From the NCBI GenBank assembly GCA_019648995.1, contig BLXT01008374.1:664080-704204 (forward strand): a DNA stretch of 40,125 bases. The letters run 5' to 3'. The notes beneath the pieces were generated by a model. That model saw only the letters and a list, made by a program, of their open reading frames with translations. It was not told the origin of the DNA and made no database searches. This DNA comes from Plakobranchus ocellatus. Taxonomy: Eukaryota > Mollusca > Gastropoda > Plakobranchidae. Shown in pieces: positions 32,701 to 40,125 of the stretch (positions are counted from its first letter, which is position 1; every line of letters begins with the position of its first letter). A program made the translations under genes and the position numbers.

Positions 32701-35700
32701 GTGTTCCTCAGGGCAATGATGATGGCAATGTGAACAGAGATTGTTATGTTCCCAATCCCAGCTGCACAGACTACGACAAGTATGAGTGGATAGGCCAGCT
32801 GCTGGGCGCATGTTTCAGGGGCAGAGAGATCCTGGTAGGTCATCACCATAGGCTTTCTTCCGCTTCTTATCAACACTTGTTTTCTCCAATTATTTCATAG
32901 AAATTAGTTAGTATAGTCTGGTAGTGCTGAGGTCAGTACAGCTTCCTGACCCCTGTGGAGACTCAAAACTGTGCAGATAAATTCAAGCGCTGCCACCTAA
33001 TCCTGCAATTTCAGAACCTTAACTAAACTTAGTTTTGTGGCAATGTAGTCTGCATTATATATTTTGTCTTTGTATGCTTAAGAAACGTTGTCCCAATATA
33101 TTATATCTGGACGTGTCTTAAGCATACAAAGACAAAATCTATAATGCAGACTACATTGCCACAAAACTAAGTTTAGTTAAGGTTCTGAAATTGTTCAAAA
33201 CGATGTATTTTACTAAAAAAAAATTTATTGCAAAATGCAATGCTATATAGTTCACCATATCTTCATCCAAAATGTAAAAAAAAAATGAAGAGTATATATT
33301 AAGCTCAAGAACAAGCAAAGCCTTTACCAACTGTGTTTTCATAGTTTCAATGTTTTTTTTTTTAAGTATAGAGAAAAAAATATCACAAAAGCATGACTTA
33401 ATGGCAAGTTTTGAACCCATGTACATGTCTTATATTTATAGGCAACTTTGTACTCCTGTATGTGTACCAAAATGTGTTTGTTTGGGCAAGTTCATACCCC
33501 TGTAGGTGTACTGAAGTGTATTTGTTCAGGCAAGGTTGTATCCTTGTATGTTTACTGAAATGGATTTGTTTAGACAAGGTTGTACCCCTGTCTGTTTACT
33601 GACATGTATCTGTTTAGGCAAGGTTGTACCTCTGTATGTTTACTGACATGTATTTGTTTAGGCAAGGTTGTATCCTTGTATGTTTACTGAAATGCATTTG
33701 TTTAGACAAGGTTTTACCCTGTATGTTTACTGACATGTATCTGTTTAGGCAAGGTTGTACCTCTGTATGTTTACTGACATGTATTTGTTTAGGCAAGGTT
33801 GTATCCTAGTGTGTTTACTGAAATGCATTTGTTTAGACAAGGTTTTACCTCTGTATTTTTATTGACATGTATTTGTGAAGGCAAGTTTGAACCCTTTTCA
33901 TGTACAGTATTTGTGCTTAATGTATATTTACTCGTGGTGCACTATGCCAGTAAACCAGAGTCCATGCACATTTCTTAGATTTGATGATGGGATAAATAAT
34001 CTGACATAACTAATTAACTTTCTAGAAATAATTATTGTTTTTAAATTTTTTTCATTCATAATTATATTTATATAAATTTTTTTTTCCTTTCGACATATTT
34101 TGCATTAGTAACAAAAAACATTTACTTTGCTGATGTGGTTTCAATGTGATTTATTGTTTCAGATTCTGTCATTGGCTCCGTATATCTGGAAACGTTTGGT
34201 TGGCGAGAGTTATTCGTGGGTTCAAGACTTCCCCACAGTAGATGCCGCTGAGGTTAGGGCATGTTTTATTTATATTCATTCTGCTCTATTTCATTATGAC
34301 TGAGATTGTATCATTTTTTTACACTTTACAAGCTGAATCCCTGGAACAAAATAAACTAAGTCCTATGCAGTTTTCTACCATAATTATATTTAATCACATC
34401 TCAAAACGTTTGATCTCCAAAGCTGTGTGACTGTCTAATACTAGTGTTAGATTACTTACCGACTCTAATTTAATTGGAAAGTGTGTATTTTACAGTACTT
34501 TATCACTGCAGAATGACATCTAACAAACATATCCGATGTCTTCGTCTTTACTTAGCCCTCTTTTTACACAGTCAGTATCAGACTTAACATCTGCTTTATC
34601 TAAATTCTCTTTATGGTTGCTCTATAGGTGGGTCTAATAGAAAGCCTGAGTAACATGGACCCTGAGACATTTTCCCTATCTGGTCGGATGTGGAGTATGT
34701 TGCTGAGCGATGGCTCGCCTGTTACCCTAAAGTGTGATGATGACGGAAACCCGTGCCCGTTGAAGTATGAAGATAGAGAAGACTATGCTCAGCAGGTCAG
34801 GGATGTCCGTCTGGCTGAATGTGAAAAACAGGTGAGGTAAAATTTGTGAAACATTGAGAAAACTTAAGTACAAGCCAGCTGAAGTTATTGAAAGATGTTC
34901 TTTTCTTTCTATTTTATACATGAGAACATAAAATTTAAAAGCTTTTGTGATAATTGTTCTGCACTTGAATAATTTTTTTTTCCTTTTTCAAAACAGTTGA
35001 AAGCACTAAGAGCGGGCTTGTTGAAGGTTGTACCTGAGGCAGCTCTAGAAATGCTGACTTGGCAAGAACTGGAAACTAGAGTGTGTGGGGAACCAGAGAT
35101 AACTGTCGAGGCTCTCATTAAAAACAGTGAGTAGAGCAAAGAATGATATAGAATGATATAGGTTTAATTCAGTTATTAATTACTGTTTTAGAGCAAGATT
35201 ATTTTCCTTCAACTTTGTGCCAGCAGAGCTGCAAAGCGTTTGATCCACCAACCCTGTATTAAGATTAGCTCGGTTAAAATTTTTCACAAAACATTCTCAA
35301 ATATGATATTTTGTGATACCTGGTTCAATACAGATGGTCTGTAGATGAATTAAACTTTAGTTTCGGTTGTTATTTTTTGCCTCCTCTCTCTGTGTTTTGC
35401 CACACCTTTGATCTCTGCTGGATTCCATTTTTTCCTCCTCCTTGTCTTTTTTTAACTGTATTATTTTCCTCGATATCATCGTTTCACAGATGTCATCATT
35501 AGCAATTATTGTGCTTTGTATCTTCTTAACTTTTTATTGTAGTGTCTTCTTTTGCTGGTAACTGATATGTGAATTTTATTGTCCGAATGGTACCTTAAAA
35601 TATATACACATTTCTCTTTCCAGCCTATTATCATCACATAGAGGAGTACGACCAAAGAGTCAAGTTTTTCTGGAGTGCTGTCAAGAATTTCACCAATGAG

Positions 35701-37368
35701 GAGCGGAGTCGCTTGCTGCGGTTCATCACAGGCCGTCGTCGCTTGCCTGTCTCCATTTTCATATCCTCAGGAAAAAAGTATGTGAATGAAGAGGAAAAAA
35801 CTCTTCAGTGGTGACTGACTTTTTTGGCTTTTGTCTTTTCTTTTTAATTTTTTTTTTAAGCATTGACATACCAAAACCGTTTTGCATTCATGGATGAGAA
35901 ATCGATGCTACGCTATGCTCTGAAGACTAAAAAACTGCATGTTAAAATTGGCAGAATAAATTAAAATCTACATTGTTTTCAGGATATTCTCATCTCTCAC
36001 TTCACCGTTTAAATATTTCCCAATTATAAAATTATTTTCAAATATCAATTAGCTGCCACACTTGTAAGTATTATTCAGATGAAGACAAATGCTAAGATTT
36101 TCTGAAGCTGAGAATATCACACAGTGTACGTGGAGAGCAGGTAAATAGAGAAGATTGATGTTGGATATGCCCATGAGTTTATGGTGGGGAAGTATCAAAA
36201 ACTGTTTTACCCTTATCTGTAGAGCATTTGTAGGCCTCTGTATATTGACGGCAAAGGATTTAACTACATAGTGCTTTCAGTGTAAGAAATTTTATGCAGA
36301 AGCTTTAGACAAAGGACAACAAGCTCTTTATTCTGCCTTTTCCAAGTGGCTTTGATGTACAATGCAAAATACAATAATACTAGAAGTAGGAAAAAATGTG
36401 CATTTTTGTGTAGTTTTGTTGCATACTGTAAACTCTAAATATAAGCATCAAAGTAGAGTAGGATAAAGTACTGTGTTTTTCTAAATATCATTGTTAAGCT
36501 AGATGCAAAATGGGGCGTCATGCATCAGTAAAAATTGCTGAAAATCTTTTCTGTTCTTTGTTTTTAATTTTCACCTCTTTAGTGACTCGCCTGATCCACT
36601 TCCTGAATCTTCCACATGTTGCAACACTCTCCATCTACCCAAGTATTCTGAGTAAGTTATCATACTTGGCATAACCTTCTCTTTCTTTTCTTACAATTAT
36701 AGTCAGCCCAAAACAGTATGAATATAGGCCTATATAAAAGGCAAGATCACCACTCAGGACGCACTGTGAGCAATGTGAGATCTGGAATCTGAGATGTGCC
36801 AATGAGTTCTTACATGTATTTGCAGAATGAACAGCAGCAGAAACACATCTAAATGTTTCACTTTCTTGTATAACTTCATCAGTAAAACTGTATAGAAGGC
36901 AATAACATCAAAGCACTTTAATAAGGACATGTTTAAGAACAATGCAACATAAAAAAATTCGAGGAAAAAAAAATTATATTTGTGTCAGCTAAAAGTAATG
37001 CAGGGTGCAAGTTGTGACCAGTTTCTTTCAAAATAATCGTCAGTGTATATTATTTGATAAATTTGTAGATGCTAAAATACCCTCTAGTGCATTGTTTGTA
37101 AACATATGAGATTTTATCTTTCTATTCCATGTAGCTCATTTTTTTGCCCAATATCATAGAAATTATACAACTACAATTAATCTTACATATTTGTCTTTAT
37201 GAAGACTTATAAAGCAGAAAAGGTAGTTTTTTTTTATTTGTTTATACATTTTCTTTTTCCATTCATATTATGCCTGTATTGTTTCTCTCCAACAGTGAAA
37301 AAACAGCTGAGGACAGACTTCGTTATGCAGTCTACAATTGTGTCTCCATAGATACAGATGAGTATTGA
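17398..37368 (+). CDS. HECTD3: HECTD3-like HECT-domain E3 ubiquitin ligase (18 coding exons)
   Basis: HECT ligases take ubiquitin from an E2 on a cysteine and pass it to a substrate lysine; HECTD3 is a cytosolic member with a DOC domain. Exons: 17398-17703, 20757-20953, 21795-22026, 22477-22595, 25488-25601, 27454-27542, 28704-28869, 29440-29545, 30233-30309, 30535-30690, 31264-31432, 32712-32834, 34163-34252, 34628-34831, 34997-35126, 35624-35777, 36583-36651, 37296-37368. Every junction is AG/GT and phase-compatible; the sum is 2574 nt, 857 residues plus stop, close to vertebrate HECTD3 (about 860). The DOC/APC10-like region is about residues 215-405 ([23 protein letters not shown]). HECT runs from about 510 to the end ([41 protein letters not shown]). 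Catalytic Cys823 is in [14 protein letters not shown]. The C-terminus is [11 protein letters not shown]. Confidence 0.94.
18017..20472 (+). mobile_element. 2.46-kb TA-flanked DNA transposon in HECTD3 intron 1
   Basis: The ends are long inverted repeats: left TGTGACGCGTTCTGTCAAAC then CGGGGCATAAGGTACCCGGG; the right end, inverted, is TGTGATGCGTTCTGTCAAAA then CGGGGCATAAGGTACCC. There are two mismatches in about 36 bases, and looser matching (TTTTGAGATATT) beyond. TA borders both sides, but the right flank is a (TA)n run, so the duplication is not decisive. Inside is a broken acidic reading frame. The family is unknown to me. Confidence 0.85.
18504..18984 (+). pseudogene. Transposon-encoded acidic protein fragment, frameshifted
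   Basis: From an ATG at 18504 in good context (CAAAATGGCG) the frame reads [20 protein letters not shown] then [20 protein letters not shown] and a Glu run, stopping at 18680. In another frame from about 18684 it continues [34 protein letters not shown] and [20 protein letters not shown], then C. The CGC...C spacing suggests a metal-binding motif. One frameshift separates the parts. No DDE catalytic domain is seen further in, so this copy looks deleted. Function unknown. Confidence 0.6.
20473..21794. other. HECTD3 introns around exon 2
   Basis: Apart from exon 2 this is AT-rich intron with a (TA)n run at 20472-20483 and poly(A)/(T) tracts. No other feature seen. Confidence 0.6.
20757..20953 (+). 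CDS. HECTD3: HECTD3 exon 2
   Basis: The frame reads [20 protein letters not shown] then [18 protein letters not shown] and on to [10 protein letters not shown]. The DGAWLLLF stretch corresponds to the conserved EGWLLV-type strand of HECTD3. The acceptor CTGATAG (AG at 20755-20756) is the only nearby AG giving phase 0 after exon 1. The donor AAAAG|GTGATA leaves two bases, matched by the single base that starts exon 3. Confidence 0.85.
21795..22595 (+). CDS. HECTD3: HECTD3 exons 3-4, entry to DOC/APC10-like domain
   Basis: Exon 3 (21795-22026) encodes [20 protein letters not shown]... to [19 protein letters not shown]. Exon 4 (22477-22595) encodes [20 protein letters not shown] then [19 protein letters not shown]. 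The D-x-D-TYWE-DGSQ-xxHWIRL core is the galactose-binding-like DOC fold, which in APC10 helps position substrate. Donor TCG|GTAAGG and acceptor TTCTAG are clean. Confidence 0.92.
22155..22296. repeat. 47-bp tandem repeat, three units
   Basis: CCTCTATGTTGTTCTTCTTC followed by TTTTTGGGTGTGTGTAAATT recurs at 22161, 22208 and 22255 with almost no change. It is T-rich and lies in HECTD3 intron 3 shortly after exon 3. Confidence 0.93.
22805..22960 (-). pseudogene. LINE C-terminal fragment, antisense
   Basis: The minus strand reads VLKEANLE, then [20 protein letters not shown] and GVRTLSNH with stops. It is the same segment as the antisense piece at 15963-16103 and typical of the end of non-LTR retrotransposon ORF2 (RQL-FLGHI). 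Confidence 0.75.
23997..24697. other. Assembly gap (701 N)
   Basis: An unbroken run of N in HECTD3 intron 4. The sequence resuming at 24698 is unusually GC- and CpG-rich for about 70 bases (TGGCTCGCCGCGCC, GGCGCGGCGCGGAAC), suggesting the gap hides a GC-rich or repetitive element. Confidence 0.99.
25136..25198. repeat. Short direct repeat
   Basis: AAAGAGAGGGATATTTTACT followed by TCTTCAA occurs twice back to back in HECTD3 intron 4. Confidence 0.85.
26198..26914 (+). mobile_element. piggyBac-like TTAA-flanked element
   Basis: It begins TTAACTCTTCCCGAGG and ends (inverted) TTAACTCTTAGAGAGG, so TTAA borders both sides with CTCTTnnnGAGG termini. The left end holds two copies of GAGGTTTTCGCGACTATAGT then CGCAAT (26210 and 26254), each with the perfect 14-bp palindrome GCGACTATAGTCGC. 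The right end has a GGACCTCGCAGGTCC hairpin. The TTAA target is typical of piggyBac. A 69-codon ATG frame (26472-26681) has no recognisable transposase motif. Confidence 0.65.
26915..28703. other. HECTD3 introns 5-6
   Basis: AT-rich intron around exon 6 (27454-27542). No repeat or gene stands out; the open frames at 27809-28042 and 27428-27670 outside the exon are without features. Confidence 0.6.
29546..32290. other. HECTD3 introns 8-11 with short exons
   Basis: Contains exons 9, 10 and 11. In intron 11, at about 31580-31740, a degenerate repeat of about 70 bases recurs three times around ACAGTGACTGCCCACTTG. Nothing else is seen. Confidence 0.55.
32331..32477. repeat. Old degenerate repeat ladder upstream of exon 12
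   Basis: Units beginning CAATGAATGAGTTCAGTGTC (32331), CAATGAATCTATTCGCAGTC (32408) and CAGTGACTTGATTCACACTC (32491) share the order CAxTGA..ATTC..GTC..AAACTTTAGAT...CTTGT. The third unit lies inside the recent 143-bp duplication. Confidence 0.6.
32478..32762. repeat. 143-bp tandem duplication across the exon 12 acceptor
   Basis: Unit 1 is 32478-32620 and unit 2 is 32621-32762, offset exactly 143 bases with only a few substitutions (e.g. GGTAAT/GGCAAT, GCTCCT/GTTCCC). Each unit holds the branch/pyrimidine region, acceptor AG and the first ~50 coding bases of HECTD3 exon 12. Confidence 0.95.
32569..32733 (+). pseudogene. Duplicated partial copy of HECTD3 exon 12 (cryptic exon)
   Basis: After an intact acceptor TTCCTCAG (ending 32568) the sequence reads [17 protein letters not shown], then leaves the HECTD3 frame ([14 protein letters not shown]...) and stops at 32731-32733. 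It is the upstream member of the 143-bp tandem repeat. Joined to exon 11 it would give a protein of about 631 residues without the catalytic cysteine. The Val of YVPNPS is Ala here. Confidence 0.8.
32712..32834 (+). CDS. HECTD3: HECTD3 exon 12 (functional copy, HECT N-lobe)
   Basis: 41 codons, phase 0 at both ends: [17 protein letters not shown] then [18 protein letters not shown] and RGREIL|GTAGGT. YVPNPS and KYEWIGQL-G are conserved HECTD3 signatures. The first half and its acceptor are also present 143 bases upstream as a partial duplicate; only this copy has the full conserved sequence and a donor. Confidence 0.93.
33006..33193. repeat. Long near-perfect inverted repeat (hairpin)
   Basis: The left arm 33006-33088 and right arm 33111-33193 are reverse complements over 83 bases with two mismatches and no gaps, around a 22-base loop. 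They begin CAATTTCAGAACCTTAACTA and meet at TATGCTTAAGAAACGT. Located in HECTD3 intron 12. Confidence 0.95.
33480..33900. repeat. 44-bp minisatellite with three-unit higher-order structure
   Basis: About nine to ten units of (T/C)TGTTTAGGCAAGGTTGTA then CCTCTGTATGTTTACTGACA and TGTAT. Three types (ending GAAATGCAT; ACAAGG...GACATGTAT; CTGTTTAGG...GACATGTAT) recur in the same order, so the larger period is about 132 bp. Confidence 0.9.
35127..37295. other. HECTD3 introns 15-17
   Basis: Apart from exon 16 (35624-35777) and exon 17 (36583-36651) this is AT-rich intron. I see no other feature. Confidence 0.6.
36583..36651 (+). CDS. HECTD3: HECTD3 exon 17 with catalytic cysteine
   Basis: A 69-nt exon. 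The acceptor is CACCTCTTTAG and the donor TCTGA|GTAAGT. It encodes [18 protein letters not shown] then PKYS. The LPESSTC...L-LP-Y motif is the HECT C-lobe active site; the first Cys after Thr (residue 823 in the reconstructed protein) is the expected thioester cysteine. A second adjacent Cys follows it. Confidence 0.94.
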
Positions 37369-38830
37369 ACAGCAAGATGGTGCTAGCAGCAGGATGTTTG
37401 TTAGGTGCTTTTGTGTGTAAGATTACGTACCATGTTCTAGTTTTATCTGTCAGCAAGAAGGAATACTTGAAAGATAAAATTTTAAAAATCACAATTTTTT
37501 AAAATCTTTTTTTTTACAAAAGTAAGTGTCATTTGGGTCTAGATGGCTGTTTGTTTTTCCCTGATAAAAATTTGAAGCAAAAACAACTAACTTCTTACAC
37601 ATTTTCTATTTTAATGCATTGTAAGTTTTCCTTTTCCTTGATCTGTGATATCAATTATACTTCTAAGTTGTTATCTTTTATTTACTACAAGACTTAAATT
37701 TTGTGTGGATTTTTTAAACTTTTATCACCGATTTCACTGCTGGATCAACAACAATTTAGTTAAAGTAAATGATGTTTAAGTTTTGTAATGATGGCATTAA
37801 TTTCATAACGGGTTTTTGCTTTGCTGTTTGTTTTTTTTCAAACGATGCAAATTTGCATCATGATTGGTCTTTATGAGAGGAAAACTTATTTAAAGTGATT
37901 ATAACTTCACATTGAACTGTGACATTTGAGATCATGTCATGCCCCCCCCTTCTTTCCACTGAAGACCCACAGACATAAATGTCTGGATTAGAGGGTGGAC
38001 TAGGACTTTCACCAGTGTGTTACTCGAAATAGAAACAAAAACTTGTTTTCAAGCCAGTTGGCTCATAATGTGATTCGTGCACTGAAATAATCGATTGTTC
38101 ATCAATATTTAATGACCAGTTCAATTTCATTTTTTCTTTTAAGTTGTAACTCTTTATGTAGTTGTTTTTCATGAAAATGAAATATGTTGCAATTATATGC
38201 CATTATCTTGTAATATTTTATGACCACAAAATGTAAATTAAAAATTTGTAGGCCTTCATAATGATGTTTCTTTTCCTTTTCCCTGTACTTTTGCCATTTG
38301 TAAATCGACGAGAGTTGATAGATTGATGAGCAATATTTTGTTGTACTTCATCACTGCCTCTTTTTTTCCTTGTACTTTTGCTGTTGTAAATCAACCAGAG
38401 TTGATAAGTTAGACAAGCAATATTTAGTTGTACTTCATCACTGCCTTTCTTTACTAGTAATAACTAGCAGTATTTGTCTGATATTGATTCGGTGAGTGGT
38501 AATAGATTCTACACCTAATGCTTGCACATTCCATATTCCCAGCCCATAGGAGACTGACCTATTGTCATTCTCTGTAATCCTAGACAATTTGCGCTCCATC
38601 TCAAACATGATTCTATTCTCATAAACAAAGTTAAGTAATATAAATACATGTAATGTATGTAAAATAAAAATTAAAAAGGGTCGAAAAGAGAAAGCAGCCA
38701 GCTAGAGAGGGAGGCAGGAACGAAAGAGAGAGAGTTTTTGTGAGTAGGTAATTTATTTGAGTATGCATATATTGTGCATGATGAGTTTGGATTATGATGT
38801 GTACTAATCTAATAAATCATTGAGGTATCG
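37369..38830 (+). other. HECTD3 3' untranslated region (inferred) with poly(A) signals
   Basis: After the TGA at 37366-37368 the sequence is AT-rich with no further coding. Canonical AATAAA words occur at 38663-38668 and 38811-38816, so the 3'UTR could be about 1.3-1.45 kb. It contains an 87-bp tandem duplication at 38283-38460. The end is inferred; no transcript data are available. Confidence 0.5.
38283..38460. repeat. 87-bp tandem duplication in 3' region
   Basis: TGTACTTTTGC...TTGTAAATC...GAGTTGATA...GAGCAATATTTTG then TTGTACTTCATCACTGCC occurs twice, offset 87 bases, with moderate divergence. Confidence 0.8.
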
Positions 38831-39340
38831 TTGTCCTTCCGTTTAAGCATCTTCCACTGTCACAAGTTCTGGACATCAAAAGACATCCTCATCTTCAGTA
38901 GATATAAAATACAGCTATAGTATTAACTCATTACCCTATGGTAGGTTGAAGATTAGTGATACTGTTTAGTAGATAAGGTGTCTGTGTGAATGGGAAGTTT
39001 TTTGCATTAAGTAATGGCATGTTTCTCCTCATAGATTTCTGAAAAATTCCAAACACAGCTAATGATGAGAGACCCTAAAAACTATAGTATGAGGTACTAA
39101 GGAATATGAATGATCACTGTCTAATGAGATTAAGAATGTAAGACTGCCCTTGATCAAATCTGATTTACTACTCTCACTGAGAAAACTTATAAGCAGGTTT
39201 TGAAGTTTTAGAAAATAACTAAGGAAAAAACCTCTTCCATGGACCTTGAGCAAAGATCTGAGCTGCCTCTTGCACATGGTTTATTTCAGCTGGCATGGTA
39301 TCTAGCTTTTGAGAGTGATTAAAGTGACACATGAGATTAC
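38831..39340. other. Intergenic region after HECTD3
   Basis: No gene or repeat recognised; the minus-strand open frames here have no features. Confidence 0.5.
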
Positions 39341-39379
39341 ACACACTACCTAGTACCACAGGATCGCAAGTCACATGTC

Positions 39380-39650
39380 CTGTAGTCTGGGTATGATTAG
39401 TTACTGAATTCAATCGCTTTATTATGACCAAGTCAGAGGTCTGAGGTTCAAATCCCAGTCTGGGCCAAATCAATTTTCATTGCTCCCCTGTGTCTACTTA
39501 GCATTAAAAATTGATAGCTAGGTCTCTTAAGACTCAGCAAAAGTAAAGTGAAAGCAATGGCGAACTACCTCATAACGCCATATGCTGTATGCCAAGAACA
39601 ATCAGGACCCTATCACTGGTTCCCCCATGCTTGGACTTTACTTTTTTACT
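39380..39650 (+). repeat. tRNA-like SINE, second family
   Basis: GAGGTTCAAATCCCAGTCTG (39442-39461) is an excellent RNA polymerase III B box. It is followed by AAGCAATGGCGAACTACCTC, a word order often seen in SINE bodies, and an AT-rich tail. The upstream A box is poor (TGGGTATGATTAGT), and the sequence cannot fold as a canonical tRNA. Confidence 0.5.
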
Positions 39651-40125
39651 ATGTACCATTTCAAAATTTTATACATGTATTAATTAAGCTGCTTTAAGAA
39701 CATCGTGCTCCAGACATACACAGTGTATTTACTGTGCTCTGCTATTCTCAATCTAGACATGAAGATATTTCTTTCACAATGGTGGGTTTCTTTCAGGCAG
39801 TTGCCTTTGTAAACAATACTGTTGCAAAGTCACAAAAACGCTGATCAATATATTTTTAAAATGCAACACCTGCAACGAGCCTCTAATACATTGACTTCAA
39901 ATCAATGATCCCATTCTGTGGCCTGCCCACTGTAACTGGTCCAAACGCTGCCTTGAACTGAGATATTCTTGGTGATACCATGTGTTTCAAGGTCTTATTT
40001 TTTGTGATCACAGGTTTTGATTTTCCCAGATTCATTTAGCAGTTTTGCTGCATTTTTAAAGAAGAGAAATTTAAAATTCAAATGATTCATTTTGTTAAAA
40101 AAATCTTTCAGTTGTATTTTGACAT
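39651..40125. other. Right edge, no gene seen
   Basis: AT-rich sequence without long frames or clear repeats. Confidence 0.5.

Noticed and set aside
33006-33193. MicroRNA precursor
   Set aside because: The stem is 83 bp and nearly perfect, much longer than animal pre-miRNAs; reported instead as a long hairpin of unknown role.
33614-33809. Overlapping Cys/Leu-rich open frames on both strands
   Set aside because: They come from the 44-bp minisatellite, whose 132-bp larger period keeps frames open. No start context or domain.
39400-39475. A functional tRNA gene at the B-box sequence
   Set aside because: The A box is poor and no cloverleaf with paired acceptor arms can be drawn; a SINE is the better explanation.

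Overview
The window is eukaryotic, AT-rich and intron-rich. Coding sequence is in short exons with GT/AG borders, introns of 0.1-8 kb, many small transposons, and repeated GATCTA/AGATCT simple sequence. Two genes can be reconstructed; both are animal ubiquitin-pathway genes. The repeat flavour (GATCTA runs, TAGGCCTA words, tRNA-like SINEs, RT-type LINE remnants) suggests a lophotrochozoan, probably a gastropod mollusc. That species guess is inference, not proof.

Left part, minus strand (about 463-13539): a MYSM1 orthologue (Myb/SANT-SWIRM-MPN histone H2A deubiquitinase). The window holds the N-terminal half: a probable first exon at 13486-13539, an 8 kb intron, then exons at 5139-5232, 4644-4714, 4040-4106, 3620-3718 (SANT domain), 996-1995 (long disordered linker) and 463-646 (start of SWIRM). 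The rest of SWIRM and the catalytic JAMM/MPN domain lie off the left edge.

Right part, plus strand (17398-37368): a complete HECTD3-type HECT E3 ubiquitin ligase. Eighteen coding exons join in frame to 857 codons plus stop. The parts are an N-terminal region, a DOC/APC10-like domain, a linker and a C-terminal HECT domain with its catalytic cysteine at residue 823. The two genes are divergent; the spacer (13.6-17.4 kb) holds a likely housekeeping promoter beside the MYSM1 start codon and a cluster of mobile elements.

Mobile DNA: a hAT-like element (9672-11016); a 1.3 kb inverted-repeat element carrying a tandem array (11689-12963); a small hairpin element (about 13892-14037); a 250 bp MITE with a 9 bp target duplication (14690-14939); LINE reverse-transcriptase remnants and two SINE copies (15.0-16.5 kb); a 2.46 kb TA-flanked transposon with a broken acidic ORF inside HECTD3 intron 1 (18017-20472); a TTAA-flanked piggyBac-like element in intron 5 (26198-26914); and a further tRNA-like SINE near the right end. 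An assembly gap of 701 N lies in HECTD3 intron 4 (23997-24697).

Most notable local structures: a 143 bp tandem duplication that copies the 3' splice site and first part of HECTD3 exon 12, making a competing acceptor that would truncate the ligase; a near-perfect 83 bp-armed hairpin in intron 12; a 44 bp minisatellite with three-unit higher-order structure beside it; and the transposon with an internal dimeric array. I found no CRISPR array, rRNA gene or convincing canonical tRNA gene.
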